DNA from: Candidatus Taylorbacteria bacterium RIFCSPHIGHO2_02_FULL_43_32b
Lineage (GTDB): Bacteria > Patescibacteriota > Minisyncoccia > Phycocordibacterales > 2-02-FULL-43-11
Assembly: GCA_001820955.1 (NCBI GenBank)
Contig: MHRK01000008.1
Location: 1 to 38,605 of the forward strand
Reading direction: 5' to 3'
Length of the DNA stretch: 38,605 nucleotides
Part shown: positions 23,806 to 30,928 of the stretch, in pieces
Layout: every line of letters begins with the position of its first letter
Position numbering within the stretch: the stretch's first letter is position 1
Notes under the pieces: model-generated
The model's database searches: none
Seen by the model: the letters and a program-made list of their open reading frames with translations, nothing else
What the model was told of the DNA's origin: nothing
Program-made: the position numbers and the translations under genes

Positions 23806-24170
23806 CTATCGGCACTGACGTAGAAAAAGTTTCGCGTTTTAAACTCGACAAAAAAGCCGATAGCCGATTACTAAACAGAATTTTTTCTAAAAAAGAGCTG
23901 GCCTATTGTTTTTCAAAATCAAAACCCGAACAACACCTTTCTGGCCGATTTTCAGCCAAGGAGTCTATAATTAAGGCTCTGAGCCATATAAACGGAACAC
24001 CCTTGTACTGCGCCATGCCTGACATCGAAATAGTGAATAAAAATGGACTGCCTATGGCTAAATTGCTCGATAAAGAATTAAAGGGTTATACCGTCCAAGT
24101 CTCAATCGCCCACTCAAAAGACACAGTCTTCACAGTAGCCCTCGTAACATCCCGTACGAAACACACTTAG
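23724..24170 (+). CDS. acpS: holo-[acyl-carrier-protein] synthase (AcpS-type phosphopantetheinyl transferase)
   Basis: The conserved core begins TIGTDVEKVSRFKL (family form GIGxDxxxxxRF) and includes the Mg/CoA site LSGRFSAKESIIKAL and VQVSIAHSKDTVFTVALV. From the core to the stop is about 120 aa, the normal AcpS length. It transfers phosphopantetheine from CoA to the ACP encoded about 2 kb downstream. Residues 1-27 are extra: they, and the last five codons with the stop, are read from two flanking inverted-repeat elements. A GTG at 23784 with AAAGGCG upstream is a plausible shorter start. The core residues look intact, so the enzyme is probably active despite both ends being rewritten. Confidence 0.88.
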   Translation: MKNSNFKKIANNNFRTFKGEVFPISYGTIGTDVEKVSRFKLDKKADSRLLNRIFSKKELAYCFSKSKPEQHLSGRFSAKESIIKALSHINGTPLYCAMPDIEIVNKNGLPMAKLLDKELKGYTVQVSIAHSKDTVFTVALVTSRTKHT

Positions 24171-24430
24171 TTATGTTTTATACATATATTTTAAAAAGTA
24201 ATAAGAATGATCAACTTTATACCAGATATACAACGGATTTACGGAAACGTTTTAAAGAACATAACGAGGGCTTGTCTACTTATACAAAATCAAGAGGTCC
24301 GTATGAACTTATATACTATGAAGCATGCTTAGATGAACTTGATGCAAGGTCGAGGGAATTATATTTAAAAACGGGAAGGGGGAAACGCTATATTAAATCT
24401 AGATTAAAACACTTCCTGTTTCGTACGGGA
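24150..24430. mobile_element. 281-bp GIY-YIG cassette with terminal inverted repeats
   Basis: TCCCGTACGAAACA at the left (from 24150) and its perfect inverted copy TGTTTCGTACGGGA at the right (ending 24430) enclose almost only a GIY-YIG nuclease gene. The 3-bp word ACA directly flanks both sides and could be a small target duplication, though chance is possible. The left end supplies the final codons and stop of acpS; the right end becomes the 5' leader of the FkbH-like gene. Each end contains the palindrome CGTACG. No transposase is present, so mobility would depend on the nuclease or host repair; this is inference. Confidence 0.6.
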
Positions 24431-24448
24431 ACAAAAAATCATGCCTAA
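24173..24448 (+). CDS. small URI-type GIY-YIG nuclease with altered YIG motif
   Basis: The 91-aa protein is a complete UPF0213/URI-type GIY-YIG domain: FYTYILKS (Tyr5 of the GIY part), DLRKRFKEHN (catalytic-type Arg26, His30) and DARSRELYLKTGRGKRYIKSRL (Glu62, then the basic tail). The usual YIGYT reads Y16-T-R-Y-T, so the glycine of YIG is Arg18, a GGA-to-AGA change; this could impair activity. It starts two bases after the acpS stop, and its last codons run through the right inverted repeat and overlap the next gene start by 8 bases. It has nothing to do with glycan synthesis and looks like cargo of a minimal mobile element. Confidence 0.85.
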   Translation: MFYTYILKSNKNDQLYTRYTTDLRKRFKEHNEGLSTYTKSRGPYELIYYEACLDELDARSRELYLKTGRGKRYIKSRLKHFLFRTGTKNHA

Positions 24449-26216
24449 AAAAGAAGTTGCCGAATTAAATACGACCGCAGATTATATTCGAGCTTACAAA
24501 AACAAGGCTGTACTTTCGTCGCTTCCTAATAACGTAAAGAAACTCCGCGTCGCAATTTTAGCTAGTTCAACAATTAACGGCCTGAAAGAAGTTCTATCGA
24601 TCAAATCACGTGACTTCGGCATTGACGCCGATGTATATGTAGGCGAATACAACCAATACACCCGGGAAATTTTGGATGATAAAAGTGAACTTTACACACA
24701 CAAGAGCGATGTAATTTTTTTGTTTATCGACACAAGAGCGATAAAGGACAGTTTCTTTCTGAATAAAAAAGAGGACTCCTGGGTTAACGAAAAATTTGCT
24801 GAAATAAAGTCCCTAATAGAAAAACTAGAAGAAAAGACCAGTGCAACGATCATAATCCACAATTTCGAAAGACTGACCAATTCCCCCTTGGGTATTTTGG
24901 CTAACAAAGAAAAAAATAGTTTTACTGAAATGGTAGGAGAACTTAACCGTAAACTTGTGAAAGAAACCATGGACAATCGCAGAGTTTTTATTTTTGATTA
25001 CGACAATTTCCTAGCAAAAGTCGGTAAAGAAAAAGCTTTTGATCCTAAATTCTATTATCTCGCTGATATAAAGCTTAATTTGGAATTACTACCTGAATTG
25101 GCTGAGGCATATATCAAATACTTAATTCCAATTGCCGGTCTCACAAAAAAATGCCTTGTATTAGATTTAGACGGTATTCTCTGGGGAGGAATTATTGGCG
25201 AAGACGGACTTTCCGGAATTAAATTGGGCCCAACCCCCGAAGGCCGGCCTTTTTGGGAACTTCAGCAATACATTCTCGCTCTTCGCGAACAAGGGGTAAT
25301 TCTTGCCATAAATAGCAAAAATAATCTCGCAGATGTTCAAAGTGTCTTCAAAAAACATCCCTATTGTTTGTTAAAAGATGAGCATTTTGCCGCTCTCGAA
25401 ATAAACTGGAACGACAAAATAGCCAACATGAAAAAGCTAGCAGCTGACTTAAACATTGGTTTGGACAGTTTTGTCTTTCTTGATGATGACAAGACCAACC
25501 GAATGATTGTAAGAGAAGCCCTGCCCGAAGTCTTAACATTGGAAATGCCGGATGATCCGGCATTGTACTTACGAACACTCTCAAATCTTCCTTTTTTCAA
25601 TAAACTGAAAATTACTGAGGAAGATAGAAAACGTGGCGATCAGTATAGAGAAGAAAAAAAGCGAACTGAATTCAAGAGTGTCGCTACGAATATGGATGAG
25701 TATTTGAAAGGCTTGGATATCAAAGTAGAGATCAAGAAAGCAGACAAATTTACAATTCCTCGAATTGCCCAGTTAATTTCAAAAACTAATCAATTTAATA
25801 CAACCACTAAACGCTACAGCGAAACCGAAGTCGCCAAGATGGCCAACTCAAAAGATTATTTGATTATCTCAATCAAAGCTGAAGATCGCTTCGGTGATAG
25901 TGGCATAACTGGCGTAGCAATAATAAAAATGGGTTCTATAAACTGGCATATTGATTCATACCTTCTTAGCTGCAGAATATTGGGTAAGGAGATTGAAACA
26001 ACATTCCTATGGTACATTTTGGAGGAGGCCAAAAAGGTAAAAGTGACGGACGTCACAGCAGATTTTATAAAAACTGCTAAAAATGTGGTTTCAGCCCCAT
26101 TTTTCAAGAAAAGCGGTTTTGAACTTTTAAATTCTTCCGACGTAAAAGAGACTTGGAAATTTGATCTTAAAAAGAAATTTACGAAACCTGCGTTTATTAA
26201 AATAGTTAAAGCCTAA
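24441..26216 (+). CDS. FkbH-like HAD-IIIC protein (glyceryl-ACP synthase type) with GNAT C-terminus
   Basis: The 591-aa protein has three parts: an N-terminal SGNH-like region (about 35-230), a HAD domain with nucleophile D242 and D244 in LVLDLDGILWGGIIGEDG and motif FLDDDKTNR near 346, and a C-terminal GNAT-like domain (435-560, ISIKAEDRFGDSGITGV). FkbH enzymes dephosphorylate 1,3-bisphosphoglycerate while loading a glyceryl unit on an ACP. The HAD motif has Ile where Thr/Val is usual (DLDGI instead of DLDNT). The ACP gene begins in its stop codon (TAATG). The start lies 10 bases after the GIY-YIG element and has no clear ribosome site. Confidence 0.88.
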   Translation: MPKKEVAELNTTADYIRAYKNKAVLSSLPNNVKKLRVAILASSTINGLKEVLSIKSRDFGIDADVYVGEYNQYTREILDDKSELYTHKSDVIFLFIDTRAIKDSFFLNKKEDSWVNEKFAEIKSLIEKLEEKTSATIIIHNFERLTNSPLGILANKEKNSFTEMVGELNRKLVKETMDNRRVFIFDYDNFLAKVGKEKAFDPKFYYLADIKLNLELLPELAEAYIKYLIPIAGLTKKCLVLDLDGILWGGIIGEDGLSGIKLGPTPEGRPFWELQQYILALREQGVILAINSKNNLADVQSVFKKHPYCLLKDEHFAALEINWNDKIANMKKLAADLNIGLDSFVFLDDDKTNRMIVREALPEVLTLEMPDDPALYLRTLSNLPFFNKLKITEEDRKRGDQYREEKKRTEFKSVATNMDEYLKGLDIKVEIKKADKFTIPRIAQLISKTNQFNTTTKRYSETEVAKMANSKDYLIISIKAEDRFGDSGITGVAIIKMGSINWHIDSYLLSCRILGKEIETTFLWYILEEAKKVKVTDVTADFIKTAKNVVSAPFFKKSGFELLNSSDVKETWKFDLKKKFTKPAFIKIVKA

Positions 26217-26437
26217 TGACTTTAAAAGAAATTACAGCAAAAGTCCTCGGTATGGATGCAAATAAGATAAACGGGAAAACGTCCCGTGAGAGTACTTCTG
26301 AATGGGATTCTTTTAACCACCTTCTTTTAGTCAGCGAAATCGAAAAAGAATTTGATATAAAATTGAAGATGGATGAAGTGAATACGATAAAAACTTTTGC
26401 CGATCTAGAGAAAATTTTAAGGACTCATGGAAAATAG
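26216..26437 (+). CDS. acyl carrier protein
   Basis: The 73-aa protein has the ACP four-helix pattern with the phosphopantetheine attachment site Ser32 in WDSFNHLLLVSEIEKEFDIKL. Phe after Ser (DSF rather than DSL) is common in ACPs of specialised pathways. It is translationally fused to the FkbH-like gene (TAATG) and overlaps the MaoC gene by 11 bases, so these three probably act as one acyl-handling unit. It would be activated by the AcpS encoded upstream. No fatty-acid synthesis genes are nearby, which supports a dedicated glycan-acylation role. Confidence 0.92.
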   Translation: MTLKEITAKVLGMDANKINGKTSRESTSEWDSFNHLLLVSEIEKEFDIKLKMDEVNTIKTFADLEKILRTHGK

Positions 26438-26858
26438 CGTGAAAAAAGGAAGATCCTTTCAGGAACTTAAAATCGGCGACAAGGCCGAGTTTGAGGTCAT
26501 AATCACTGAAGAAATGCATGGAAATTTTGCCGAACTCTCAGGCGACAAAAGTCCAATTCATACGAACAGCGAATTTTCCAAACAAAACGGCTTTGATAAC
26601 AAGATCGGTTACGCTTTTTTACTTTCCAGTTTCCTGTCGCGACTTTATGGAGAATATTTGCCAGGAGGCAGTTCAATTTGTCTTAAACAGGAACTAAAAT
26701 TCATTAAGCCATATTTTGTTGGTGATACGGTCATTATTCGGGGTGAAATCGTAAATAGATCTGAATCTACAAAAATCGCTGATATAAAAGTTGAAATTGT
26801 GCGCAATAAGACTGAAATTGTCTCAAACGGCATCGGAACAGTAAAACTTTTATTTTAA
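26427..26858 (+). CDS. MaoC-like (R)-specific enoyl hydratase / dehydratase
   Basis: The 143-aa single hot-dog domain contains the MaoC catalytic motif as FAELSGDKSPIHTNSEFS with Asp40 and His45, and the C-terminal FVGDTVIIRGEIVNR. Such enzymes reversibly hydrate 2-enoyl thioesters to (R)-3-hydroxyacyl thioesters. Beside an ACP this suggests it acts on an acyl-ACP, either a C4 hydroxyacyl group or a dehydration of the glyceryl-derived group. 3-Hydroxybutyryl groups are known on nonulosonic acids in some bacteria, so this is a reasonable but unproved link. Confidence 0.85.
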   Translation: MENSVKKGRSFQELKIGDKAEFEVIITEEMHGNFAELSGDKSPIHTNSEFSKQNGFDNKIGYAFLLSSFLSRLYGEYLPGGSSICLKQELKFIKPYFVGDTVIIRGEIVNRSESTKIADIKVEIVRNKTEIVSNGIGTVKLLF

Positions 26859-27641
26859 ATGACTACCTTATTTAAATACGAAGACCGGGAAATAACCGAT
26901 CGTGATTTTATAAAGGGTTTAAAAGACATCGGTGTAAAAAACGGAGATACTATTTTTGTGCATACGGATGTGGGTGTATTTGGGAAACTTGCTGAAACCA
27001 ATCGAAATAAACTCTTAGAATCTTTTTTTGAAATTCTTAAAGAAAGCGTGGGCGAAGGGGGTACAATTATCATTCCAACTTTTACCTACAGCTTTTGCGA
27101 AGGAAAAGATTACGATCCAAAAAATAGTCCCTCGACTGTTGGTATTTTTACGGAATTTTTTAGGAAACAAGAAGGTGTAATTCGAACAAATCATCCAATA
27201 TTTTCGGTCGGGATTTGGGGCAAGAACAAAGACAGTTTTTTAAATGTTGGTACAGACTCATTTGACGACAACTCGATTTTTGGAAAGCTGTTTAGGGCAA
27301 ACGGAAAATTGGTTTTTCTAGGTGCATCTTTCCATTCCTGTACATTTCTTCACTACATTGAACAAAAACACGGCGTCCCCTATCGCTATATTAAAGAATT
27401 TCAAGAAAAAATTATTGAGGGCAAAAAAGCTATGCCAAAAAGTGCGACGTACTATGTCCGCGACCTCGATAAAAAAGTCGTTCTTGAGACTTCAAGGTTG
27501 ATTGACCATTTGAAAAATAAAGGAATGCTTAAAGTAAAAAAAGTAGGCAGTGGTAATATTATGGCTATCAAGGCAGTGGATTTGCTTGAAGAGGGGCAAA
27601 AATGCTTAGATAAAGACATTAATTTCTTTTTGGAACCTTAA
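26859..27641 (+). CDS. AAC(3)-family N-acyltransferase
   Basis: The 260-aa protein matches the Antibiotic_NAT (AAC(3)) fold: DTIFVHTDVGVFG near residue 30, GGTIIIPTFTYSFCEG near 67, the NHPIFSVGIWG segment containing the conserved His, and FLGASFHSCTFLHYIE. In polysaccharide loci this family acylates sugar amines rather than aminoglycosides. Its start directly follows the MaoC stop. Together with FkbH, ACP and MaoC it may be the enzyme that moves an acyl group onto an amino sugar, though a CoA donor is usual for the family. It should not be read as an antibiotic-resistance gene. Confidence 0.88.
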   Translation: MTTLFKYEDREITDRDFIKGLKDIGVKNGDTIFVHTDVGVFGKLAETNRNKLLESFFEILKESVGEGGTIIIPTFTYSFCEGKDYDPKNSPSTVGIFTEFFRKQEGVIRTNHPIFSVGIWGKNKDSFLNVGTDSFDDNSIFGKLFRANGKLVFLGASFHSCTFLHYIEQKHGVPYRYIKEFQEKIIEGKKAMPKSATYYVRDLDKKVVLETSRLIDHLKNKGMLKVKKVGSGNIMAIKAVDLLEEGQKCLDKDINFFLEP

Positions 27642-27643
27642 CC

Positions 27644-29149
27644 ATGGCAAAAAAAGTCTGTTTTTTCTTACAGCGCAGATTCGCATACCTAGGTCATGCC
27701 CTTGCCTATAACCTCCTTAAAAACGGGAGTGCTAAGGAAATATGCGCCTACGTGACTCTTCGAAGTAGCTACGATTTTATAAAGAATCAGAAGGACTTAC
27801 ATTACACAGGCCTATTATTAGATGAGGATATTTATAAGGATGCCCTGAAAAAAGGGAGTGTGAATTTTGAATACCTGAATAAGCTCGAAGCCACTTACGG
27901 ACTACCCAACCTTTGGCCCTATTTGTATCTCGACCGAGTCTTAATGAACGGTCAATTAATCAGAGAGTACCCGTACAATCGTCCCACTGCTTCTTTTGAC
28001 GATATGCTAAGAATTATTGAGCACTCGGCAAAGACCATCGAAAAATTTCTTGACGATGAAAAGCCCGATGCAATCGTATTTTCTGTCATAGGCTCATTGG
28101 CACCACTTCTCCTCTATCAAATGGCAAAAAAGAAAGGCATACAAACTATTTGCATTGACTTAACAAGAATAAAGAACGGGGTCGGCCTTTCCGAAGATTT
28201 CAAGACTTTTTCTTGGGTAGACTCTATTTACGAAAAGCTACAGGCTGGCACCTTAAAATCACAATATCTAGAAAATGCCGAGAAATTTATCGAAGAGTTT
28301 AGAAAGTCTCCGGAGCCGTATTTGAAAGAATTGAAACCGGAATTCAACAATCAAGTGGGTAGAGCGGCAAATATTTCTTTTTTGAAACCTAAGCAATTAA
28401 TCAGGACGATATTTTGGCACATAAGACAACTCTACCTAGATCTCAAACAAAAAGAAAATGACTACACCGATATAAAAATCTGGTGGATAGTCTTCGATAA
28501 ATTTATGCGAAAGTCACGAGGTTTATTTGGCTACCACAATTTTTGGGAAAAAATACCAAAAAAAGAGAACTTCGCTTATTACCCACTTCATTATGAAACA
28601 GAGACGGCCACTTTGCTTTATGCTCCGTTGTACGTGAACCAAATTGAGCTTATTAAACAAACGGCTCGAGCCCTTCCTGTCGGCATGTATTTATACGTGA
28701 AGGAACATCCAAGAATGATCGGCTACAGAAAGCGAAACTTTTACCGAGATATTAAAAAAATTCCTAACGTTCGATTAATTCAACCGACTTATTACGGCCC
28801 GACACTAGTCAAGGAAGCGAAAATCATAGTCACCATTACAAGTACAGCAGGATGGGAAGGCGTAATGCTCGGCAAACCCGTTATTACTTTTGGAGATATT
28901 TACTACAACAAACTGCCGAATGTTTCGAGGTGTCGTAGCTTTGAAGATCTCGCACTGTTAATAAAAAACAAACTCGCAAATACAGGTCATGATGAAAAAT
29001 CTCTTATTCATTATGTGGCCGCCCTTATGGAAGAATCTGTAAATATAGATTATGTGAACTTATGGGCTTTCCCTGACGAAAAAGCTCTCTTAGCGGACCC
29101 CGCAATGATCGAGCTCGCCAAACTTCTCCATTTAAAAATGAACATATGA
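27644..29149 (+). CDS. capsule polysaccharide synthesis-like (KpsS type) transferase, paralogue of 18056-19492
   Basis: The 501-aa protein has an N-terminal half similar in layout to other surface-carbohydrate transferases (AKTIEKFLDDEKPDAIVFS, LLYQMAKKKGIQTICID) and a C-terminal GT-B-like half with MYLYVKEHPRMIGYR, VKEAKIIVTITSTAGWEGVMLGKPVITFG. The HP-containing motif and the STAGWE loop are the features shared with KpsS/KpsC-type and LipB-type proteins. It is the second such gene in the window, on the opposite arm. It probably transfers a CMP- or nucleotide-activated sugar to the growing chain. The start follows the AAC(3)-like stop by 2 bases. Confidence 0.75.
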   Translation: MAKKVCFFLQRRFAYLGHALAYNLLKNGSAKEICAYVTLRSSYDFIKNQKDLHYTGLLLDEDIYKDALKKGSVNFEYLNKLEATYGLPNLWPYLYLDRVLMNGQLIREYPYNRPTASFDDMLRIIEHSAKTIEKFLDDEKPDAIVFSVIGSLAPLLLYQMAKKKGIQTICIDLTRIKNGVGLSEDFKTFSWVDSIYEKLQAGTLKSQYLENAEKFIEEFRKSPEPYLKELKPEFNNQVGRAANISFLKPKQLIRTIFWHIRQLYLDLKQKENDYTDIKIWWIVFDKFMRKSRGLFGYHNFWEKIPKKENFAYYPLHYETETATLLYAPLYVNQIELIKQTARALPVGMYLYVKEHPRMIGYRKRNFYRDIKKIPNVRLIQPTYYGPTLVKEAKIIVTITSTAGWEGVMLGKPVITFGDIYYNKLPNVSRCRSFEDLALLIKNKLANTGHDEKSLIHYVAALMEESVNIDYVNLWAFPDEKALLADPAMIELAKLLHLKMNI

Positions 29150-30015
29150 AATCCTATAAACCCGAAAATTTGAAGAATATTTCCTTAGTCATCTGTGTGC
29201 GAAACTCTGCCAATCTACTCCACGGATGCTTGACCGAAATAAAAAAGGAGTCTCCTGAATCCGAAGTAATAGTAATTGACGGCAATTCCCGAGATAATTC
29301 CGCCTCAATAGCAAAAAATTTTACTCTTAACGTATTTAGTGATGAAGGAAAGGGACTTGCTGCTGCCCGACAACTCGGTATTGATAAAGCCACTAGAAGT
29401 CTTGTAGCCTTTGTGGGTCCGGATAACATAATCAGTCGCGAACTACTCCTTAAAATGGCCAATGTTTTATTAGCTGATCCTATGACTGCGGCAGTAGTAG
29501 CGAACACAAAAGTGATAAATCCCAAAAACTATTGGGAGAAAACCACAAATTATATTTATGAATACCTGATAAACAAAGTTGGTTCAGTCGATGTTGTGGG
29601 CACGCCATGCATGTATCCAGTAGAGATAGTCCGTAAAATCCGTTATGATTCCCGTATCACGGGAGGCTGTGATGACACAGACCTTTCTTTTAGGCTCAAA
29701 GATGCGGGCTACAAGCTTGAAATGATCGATAGTTACAATTATGAAAAAAACGACTTAGAATTTAAAGATTTTTGCGCACGATGGAAAACTTTTTATGGGA
29801 GAGGAGATGCAGAGTTCTATAACAAATATAAAGACACATGGACCTTTAGGAGAAAATTTCAATCGTTGACCCACCCCTTAAGAAAGTACATACTAAAAGG
29901 CTCATGGATATTTATAAGGAAGGGAAAATTTATTTACGTTCCTGGTATAATTATCGCCGGTTTATCACGATATTTAGGGTGGTATATCCATTATAAAAAA
30001 ACGGTATCTAAATAA
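29146..30015 (+). CDS. GT2 glycosyltransferase
   Basis: The 289-aa protein has a GT-A fold: SLVICVRNSANLLHGCL, EVIVIDGNSRDNS, the acidic FVGPDNIISRELLLKM in place of DxD, and GGCDDTDLSFRLKDAGYKLE as the ED-like catalytic segment. The C-terminus ends with a hydrophobic patch (FIYVPGIIIAGLSRYLGWYI) that may bind the membrane. It adds one sugar to a lipid-linked glycan at the cytosolic face. It is coupled to the preceding gene by a 4-base overlap (ATGA) and abuts the next. Sugar and acceptor are unknown. Confidence 0.87.
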   Translation: MKSYKPENLKNISLVICVRNSANLLHGCLTEIKKESPESEVIVIDGNSRDNSASIAKNFTLNVFSDEGKGLAAARQLGIDKATRSLVAFVGPDNIISRELLLKMANVLLADPMTAAVVANTKVINPKNYWEKTTNYIYEYLINKVGSVDVVGTPCMYPVEIVRKIRYDSRITGGCDDTDLSFRLKDAGYKLEMIDSYNYEKNDLEFKDFCARWKTFYGRGDAEFYNKYKDTWTFRRKFQSLTHPLRKYILKGSWIFIRKGKFIYVPGIIIAGLSRYLGWYIHYKKTVSK

Positions 30016-30885
30016 ATGGGAAAAAAAATTCTGATACTCGGAGCAAGCGGTTTGTTAGGGCAGGAACTGTCCAGAGTCGTGACGTCTAATGACAATTACA
30101 ACGTTCTGCAACCTGCACACAACGAACTGGATCTAACCAAGATTGACGCCCTAGAAGCATACATTTCTGCTCACAAACCGGAATTTATAATCAACTGTGC
30201 GGCCTTAATAAATGTGGATAAAATTGAGGAAGATCCTCTTCCAGCATTTCAACTAAATGCTTTGGTCCCTGGTCACCTCGCCTCTATTTGCGCTCATTTG
30301 AAAATTAAAGGTGTGATTATACAAATGAGTACGAGCTATGTTTTTGGTCATAGAAATACTCCATTCACTGAAGAAGACAGTGCATGTCCTATAAATATGT
30401 ACGGAAAATCAAAAGCTTTAGGAGAAACGCTTCTCTCTTCTTACGCAAACAAAGGCAATCTGAAATATTATATCATCCGAACCTCGTGGCTGTATTCTAG
30501 ATTCCGAGACACCTTTGTAGATGAAACTGCAAAAAAACTTCTTTCCAAAATAACAGTTAACGCAACAGTGGACCAATATGGCAACCCTACAAATGCCGAA
30601 CACTTGGCTTCATTTATCATATCAGAACTAATAGAAAAAGATCATCCACAAAATATAATTCATGCCATCAATAAAACGCCAGAATCAGGTGTAAACCGTT
30701 ACGAATGGGCCCTGGCGATTGCAGAGGCGCTTGGAGTAAGCAGTGATTTAGTTATTGCCGCAAAAGCTGAAAATATTTTTAAAACTCCACGACCCAGGGC
30801 TATTTTGCAAAAGAGCCAAAAATGCAATATGCCGGATTGGCGCGAATCAACCAATCAATACATTCATTTAAAGTATGGACAATAA
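30016..30885 (+). CDS. RmlD-like NDP-sugar 4-ketoreductase
   Basis: The 289-aa extended SDR carries the Rossmann motif ILILGASGLLGQEL, the family pattern NELDLTK, FIINCAALINVDKIEEDP, STSYVFGHRNTPFTEEDSACPINMYGKSK (catalytic YxxxK) and YGNPTNAEHLASFI. This is the dTDP-4-dehydrorhamnose reductase type. With no RmlA, B or C in the window, it more likely reduces a 4-keto group of another nucleotide sugar made here, or works with rml genes encoded elsewhere. It lies between a GT2 gene and the 3-dehydratase-like gene. Confidence 0.85.
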   Translation: MGKKILILGASGLLGQELSRVVTSNDNYNVLQPAHNELDLTKIDALEAYISAHKPEFIINCAALINVDKIEEDPLPAFQLNALVPGHLASICAHLKIKGVIIQMSTSYVFGHRNTPFTEEDSACPINMYGKSKALGETLLSSYANKGNLKYYIIRTSWLYSRFRDTFVDETAKKLLSKITVNATVDQYGNPTNAEHLASFIISELIEKDHPQNIIHAINKTPESGVNRYEWALAIAEALGVSSDLVIAAKAENIFKTPRPRAILQKSQKCNMPDWRESTNQYIHLKYGQ

Positions 30886-30928
30886 ATGCATTTCTTTATA
30901 AGATTGGCGAACTAGAAAAACATTCATT

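Noticed and set aside
26859-27641. Aminoglycoside resistance gene
   Set aside because: The AAC(3) family fold is common among sugar acyltransferases in glycan clusters, and the neighbours are all glycan or acyl-carrier genes.
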